DNA of 8,878 bases, taken from assembly GCA_049663805.1 (NCBI GenBank), contig JBATEB010000339.1, forward strand, positions 1 through 8,878, read 5' to 3'. The notes beneath the pieces are model-generated. The model was not told the origin of the DNA. It did not search any database and saw nothing but the letters and a program-made list of their open reading frames with translations. Positions 7,501-8,878 of this stretch are shown piece after piece (the first letter of the stretch is position 1; each line of letters begins with the position of its first letter). The DNA is from VBDM01 sp049663805 (GTDB lineage: Bacteria; Pseudomonadota; Gammaproteobacteria; Burkholderiales; SG8-39). Made by a program: the position numbers and the translations under genes.

Positions 7501-7636
7501 TGACGACCTCCAGCAGTTTTAGAAAGCGGCGCACCAGCAGCTCGGTCTTCCCGGAGCCGGCAGGCGCCTGGACAATGAAGGAGCGGCGGGCGTCGAGCGC
7601 CCGCTCCCGCGCGGCGGCGTCCTTCATCTCGCTCAC
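4595..7636 (-). CDS. addA: AddA/RecB-like UvrD-family helicase-nuclease (double-strand break repair)
   Basis: This 1013-residue protein is an SF1 helicase fused to a RecB-type nuclease; the family unwinds and resects double-strand DNA ends for RecA-dependent repair. All helicase motifs are visible (numbered from GTG 7636): Walker A APAGSGKTE (24-32), motif Ia AITFTKKAAAEM (53-64), Walker B VDEFQDTS (313-320), motif III GDPMQSIYRFRE (346-357), motif V IMTIHRAKGLEFD (664-676) and motif VI FYVAATRARQRL (740-751). The C-terminal PD-(D/E)XK nuclease also looks intact: H851 in GTIVHR, D942, D956 and K958 in IVDYKTS, and Q981xxxY985. The start chosen is GTG 7636, with GAGGAG eight bases upstream; GTG 7687 and ATG 7627 are alternatives. 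Such enzymes usually work with an AddB-like nuclease encoded next door; none is seen here. Downstream, higA begins 11 bases after the stop. Exact subfamily naming (AddA versus generic UvrD/RecB-like) is uncertain. Confidence 0.9.
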   Translation of the reverse strand: MSEMKDAAARERALDARRSFIVQAPAGSGKTELLVRRFLKLLEVVKKPEEVLAITFTKKAAAEMRKRVLERLGETGNESAEIAHRLRIQTIDAFCTALTRQVPVLARFGAQPEIVEDAKPLYFEAAARVFEEFNPATERLLAHLDNNIPLATDQLAKMLESRDRWLRKTGAVPTRQELEATLVSERTRLLKRAQALYPAASEDLAKQLLTKEGTWRKREPLAQKLSDNEPLREALFALCNMPPAQYEDRQWEALEAILALLKPAVAQLKVLFAERGQADFTEFAHGALEALGSVDDPSDLLLSLDQKISHVLVDEFQDTSLSQFELLTKLTSGWQPGDGRTLFLVGDPMQSIYRFREAEVSLFLQAKHSGLGSVKLEPIELSTNRRSQEGLVKWFNESFPRVLPAQEDQTSGAVPYLPASPHESALPGAAVTWHCGYDREEEAKKVVAIVREASGSKAILVRNRAHLDEIVPALKEAGVRFRALDIEQLGEKQVVQDLYALTRALLHLGDRIAWLACLRAPWCGLTLADLLLISSGRGEEGRSEYTNSEYTSSGALIWDKMRDVTHLSPDGQKRVDRVRSVLAPPVKNRLRGSLRERVEGAWLALGGPACVESETDLEDAEIFLDELERLEEAGEVDLAALEDKIDRRLYAQPDVKAPKDAVEIMTIHRAKGLEFDTVIVPGLDRLPRSGPKPLLVWKSLLPSGLLLAPIDETGAGEDPTYQYVRELDKEADDIEAGRLFYVAATRARQRLHLLACAKADEDLRPKEPSKRSLLAKIWWTAREHFGKAPADAIAEPERMPIHDVLHRLPAGFALPKAPTSARWTAPDEGRQEEEIEFSWAGETARHVGTIVHRWLQRIADDELRGWDAKRVDALKERFAKELERRGVPHRDLKGSVELVTMAMKNAISDERGRWVLGPHPEARSEHRLRVTGAAGASTYVVDRVFRTAEGVRWIVDYKTSRHEGADVEAFLEREKERYREQIERYGAALGAGPAMLGLYFPLLAGWREWESEH
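5982..6011 (-). repeat. 15-bp in-frame tandem duplication inside the helicase gene
   Basis: Two adjacent 15-base units, CTGGTGTACTCGCTG and TTGGTGTATTCGCTG, differ at two positions. In the helicase protein they encode SEYTN-SEYTS at about residues 543-552, between helicase motifs, probably in a surface loop. It keeps the frame and lies outside known motifs. Confidence 0.7.
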
Positions 7637-7740
7637 TCTTCGAACTCCTCTTCGGCCAGGACGTTGATCTTCTCGTACACGTGGCACAGTGTCTCGGGGC
7701 CGCAGCAGGTAATCAGGATCTTCTTCATTGCTTCGGACAT
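7633..7740 (-). CDS. Small hypothetical ORF overlapping the start of the helicase-nuclease gene
   Basis: A 35-codon ORF from ATG 7740 reads MSEAMKKILITCCGPE and ends in LAEEEFEE. Its TGA stop overlaps the helicase GTG start by four bases (GTGA), a classic coupling arrangement, and the codons for its glutamate-rich tail contain the helicase ribosome site. Third positions are almost all G or C, like real genes here. It has three cysteines (12, 13, 19). No ribosome site precedes the ATG; a TACAAT at 7755-7760 could be a -10 box giving an almost leaderless message, without a clear -35. The frame stays open upstream to a TAA at 7813-7815, so it might instead be the tail of a lost upstream gene. 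I do not recognise the product, and it may simply be leader sequence. Confidence 0.35.
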   Translation of the reverse strand: MSEAMKKILITCCGPETLCHVYEKINVLAEEEFEE

Positions 7741-7805
7741 CGGGGAGGCGACAGATTGTAGCTTAGGCGCGACAGCTCGCTCGTCGTCCACGTCCCGGGC
7801 AGTTT

Positions 7806-7826
7806 GGCATCGTTACACTCGATGCC
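7806..7826. promoter_or_regulatory. Perfect inverted repeat, candidate operator between divergent vapBC and helicase genes
   Basis: GGCATCG and CGATGCC form perfect 7-bp arms around a 7-base centre TTACACT. It lies 39 bases upstream of the vapB start, in the region that would control both directions. Ribbon-helix-helix antitoxins bind as dimers to such palindromes to repress their own operon, so this is a natural candidate. A stem-loop in RNA is the alternative, but there is no T tract to make it a terminator. Confidence 0.45.
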
Positions 7827-7829
7827 GTA

Positions 7830-7855
7830 TTGCGGTTATGACTATTTCGTAATAT
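7830..7855 (+). promoter_or_regulatory. Candidate vapBC promoter
   Basis: TAATAT (7850-7855) resembles a -10 box, with a weak TTGCGG at 7830-7835 and a short 14-base spacer. Transcription would begin near 7862, only about three bases before the vapB GTG, so the message would be nearly leaderless; this fits the lack of a ribosome site. Imperfect half-sites ATTGCG (7829-7834) and CGTAAT (7848-7853) frame it. Confidence 0.3.
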
Positions 7856-7864
7856 CCTAACGCC

Positions 7865-8104
7865 GTGCTTCGTACCGTCACCGTCAAATTGAAGGACCGC
7901 CTGCTCGCCGAGATCGAGGCCGAAGCGCGCGCGCGCCGCACCACGCGCTCGGCCGTCGTGCGCGCCCGCCTGGAGCGCCCCGCCGCACCCGGCTCGGCCT
8001 GGGACCGCATACACGACCTCGTCATTCGCCGCGAGTCCGCGCCGTCCGACCTCGCCGCGAACAAGGCGCACTTGAAGGGCTATGGGCGCTCTCGTCGTCG
8101 TTGA
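7865..8104 (+). CDS. Ribbon-helix-helix (CopG-type) antitoxin of a VapBC-like module
   Basis: This 79-residue protein begins with a beta strand TVTVKL (4-9) followed by helices (KDRLLAEIEAEARARRTTRS, then AVVRARLE), the layout of ribbon-helix-helix DNA-binding proteins. The rest is arginine-rich and would be the toxin-binding tail. Such antitoxins bind the PIN toxin and repress their own operon as a complex. The toxin gene overlaps its 3' end by 23 bases, typical of such pairs. The start is GTG 7865; no ribosome site is seen, and the promoter candidate suggests a nearly leaderless message. GC is very high, like the toxin gene. The family call is good; assignment to a named VapB subgroup is not possible by eye. 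Confidence 0.78.
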   Translation: MLRTVTVKLKDRLLAEIEAEARARRTTRSAVVRARLERPAAPGSAWDRIHDLVIRRESAPSDLAANKAHLKGYGRSRRR

Positions 8105-8498
8105 TACCGGACCGCTCGTCGCGGCCCTGCTCGAGCGAGACCGCGACCACGCGTGGACCCGGGCGCAGCTGCAGGGCCTGCCCGCGCCGCTTGCCACCTG
8201 CGAGGCCGTGTTGTCGGAAGCCTTCTTCCTGCTTCGCCGAGTGCGCGGCGGCGGCGAGCGGCTTGCCGCCCTTATCGACCGCGGCGCCGTCGAGTCTCGC
8301 TTCGACTTCCAGGACGAGCGCGACTCGGTCCTGCGCTTGCTGCGAAAGTATGCCGACACGCCGATGAGCTTCGCAGACGCCTGCCTCGTGCGCATGACCG
8401 AGCTGCATCGGGATTCGCGCATCCTGACCCTCGACCGCGACTTCCCTGCCTACCGCCGCAACGGCCGCGAGCGCATTCCGCTGCTCGCTCCCTGGTAG
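8082..8498 (+). CDS. vapC: PIN-domain ribonuclease toxin, VapC family
   Basis: This 138-residue protein has the PIN fold signature. VVVDTGPLVAALL (5-17) carries the first acidic residue D8. E46 lies in VLSEAFFLL, D99 in MSFADACLV, and D118 in ILTLDRDF. These four acidic residues form the metal site with which VapC toxins cut RNA, often tRNA, to stop translation. Length is normal for the family and all residues are present, so it should be active unless bound by its antitoxin. The ATG at 8082 has GAAGG four bases upstream and lies inside the end of the antitoxin gene, so translation of the pair is coupled. It runs opposite to all other genes in the window. The target cannot be told from the sequence. 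Confidence 0.88.
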   Translation: MGALVVVDTGPLVAALLERDRDHAWTRAQLQGLPAPLATCEAVLSEAFFLLRRVRGGGERLAALIDRGAVESRFDFQDERDSVLRLLRKYADTPMSFADACLVRMTELHRDSRILTLDRDFPAYRRNGRERIPLLAPW

Positions 8499-8537
8499 GG
8501 TCGGGCGGAAACGTCGGGCTCATCGTCACGCTGGCGA

Positions 8538-8563
8538 AAACGGATAGTAGAAACGGATAGTAG
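8538..8563. repeat. 13-bp perfect tandem direct repeat
   Basis: AAACGGATAGTAG occurs twice in direct succession, 40 bases after the vapC stop. Two copies are too few for an iteron or CRISPR call. It might be a replication slip or a remnant of a recombination site. Confidence 0.8.
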
Positions 8564-8720
8564 AATCAATTCGTCGCTTGAAGCTGGGGCGGCATGCTGG
8601 CGCGCTGCGATCTGGTGTTGAACGAGCCTGGAACCCCGCATATCGGTCTTATGTTAATTTCGCTCCCCTGCGCACCCCCGAGCGGGCGCGATCGGAGGGA
8701 GTCTAGTGGTAAATTGGACC

Positions 8721-8769
8721 GGGCCTCACGACTGCAGAGCTCGGGCGAAGACCGAAAGCCCTGCGGCCC
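8721..8769. other. Potential long stem-loop
   Basis: The 5' segments GGGCC (8721-8725), GCA (8734-8736) and GGGC (8743-8746) can pair with the continuous 3' segment GCCCTGCGGCCC (8758-8769), giving a 12-bp stem with two one-sided bulges and an 11-base loop. There is no T tract, so it is not an obvious terminator. In GC-rich DNA such pairing can arise by chance. Confidence 0.3.
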
Positions 8770-8878
8770 CAAGCAGAGAGCGCTGTCGGCAAGAAGCCTC
8801 GGCACCCTAGCGCGAGCCAGCGTAGTGTCTTAGTCTTTGCCATCGGCGCGACACGAGCGATTATGGACACCATATACC

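Larger units (their letters stand above)
8499..8878. other. Region without a convincing gene (380 bases)
   Basis: Downstream of vapC, ORFs of up to 79 codons exist on both strands (for example 8594-8833 plus and 8566-8805 minus), but neither shows a family motif, a ribosome site or consistent coding signs. The stretch contains a 13-bp tandem repeat at 8538-8563 and a potential stem-loop at 8721-8769. GC drops in places, for example around TTATGTTAATTTCG at 8649-8662. It could be the end of a mobile element or the upstream region of a gene beyond the window; I cannot tell. Confidence 0.5.

Noticed and set aside
5633..7522. A 629-codon plus-strand ORF opposite the helicase gene
   Set aside because: It is the antisense shadow of a GC-rich gene. 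Its translation is full of simple L/E/R/V/A runs with no family motif, while the minus strand encodes all helicase and nuclease motifs.
8538..8563. CRISPR or iteron array
   Set aside because: Only two adjacent 13-bp copies with no spacers; too few and too short for either.
8700..8770. Possible tRNA or RNase P-like RNA
   Set aside because: No T-loop (GGTTCGAATCC-like) sequence, no cloverleaf and no RNase P core motifs could be found.

Overview
The window looks like a piece of an accessory or 'defence island' region from a GC-rich bacterium. GC is about 65-75% in sampled lines of the core-type genes. The large RecB/AddA-type helicase-nuclease and the GC-rich codon use would fit a proteobacterium, perhaps a betaproteobacterium; that placement is inference. 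No rRNA, tRNA, CRISPR array or complete insertion sequence was found.

Layout, left to right. Positions 1-2268 (minus) carry the first 756 codons of a large type III Mod-like DNA adenine methyltransferase (DPPYNT) with an unusually long N-terminal part; its end lies outside the window. Seven bases upstream is a type I HsdM-like methyltransferase (2276-3313, minus) that stops abruptly soon after its catalytic NPPF motif and lacks roughly the last third of the family. The 138-base gap at 3314-3451 holds a candidate plus-strand small RNA: promoter, three hairpins (two with GNRA loops) and an intrinsic terminator. Next on the minus strand are a DUF3800 protein (3452-4222), a HigA-type antitoxin without a visible toxin (4281-4583), and a complete AddA/RecB-like helicase-nuclease (4595-7636). 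A 35-codon ORF overlaps the start of the helicase gene by four bases. A divergent control region with a perfect 7-bp inverted repeat separates these from a plus-strand VapBC-type toxin-antitoxin pair (7865-8498). The last 380 bases hold no convincing gene, but contain a 13-bp tandem repeat and a potential stem-loop.

How the genes may work together. The helicase-nuclease, higA and DUF3800 genes read in one direction with short gaps (11 and 58 bases) and may be one transcript. The helicase would process double-strand DNA ends, usually with an AddB-like partner that is not visible here; the VapBC pair sits where that partner might be expected. The two methyltransferase genes come from different restriction classes, and no specificity or nuclease subunit is visible in the window. 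Their junction looks like a recombination scar. The lower GC of the DUF3800 gene and of the methyltransferase half of mod (about 47-57% in sampled lines) supports mosaic acquisition.

The best candidates for something undescribed are the small structured RNA at about 3384-3449, the HsdM/Mod hybrid locus, and the coupling of an orphan antitoxin to a helicase-nuclease. All need outside comparison.
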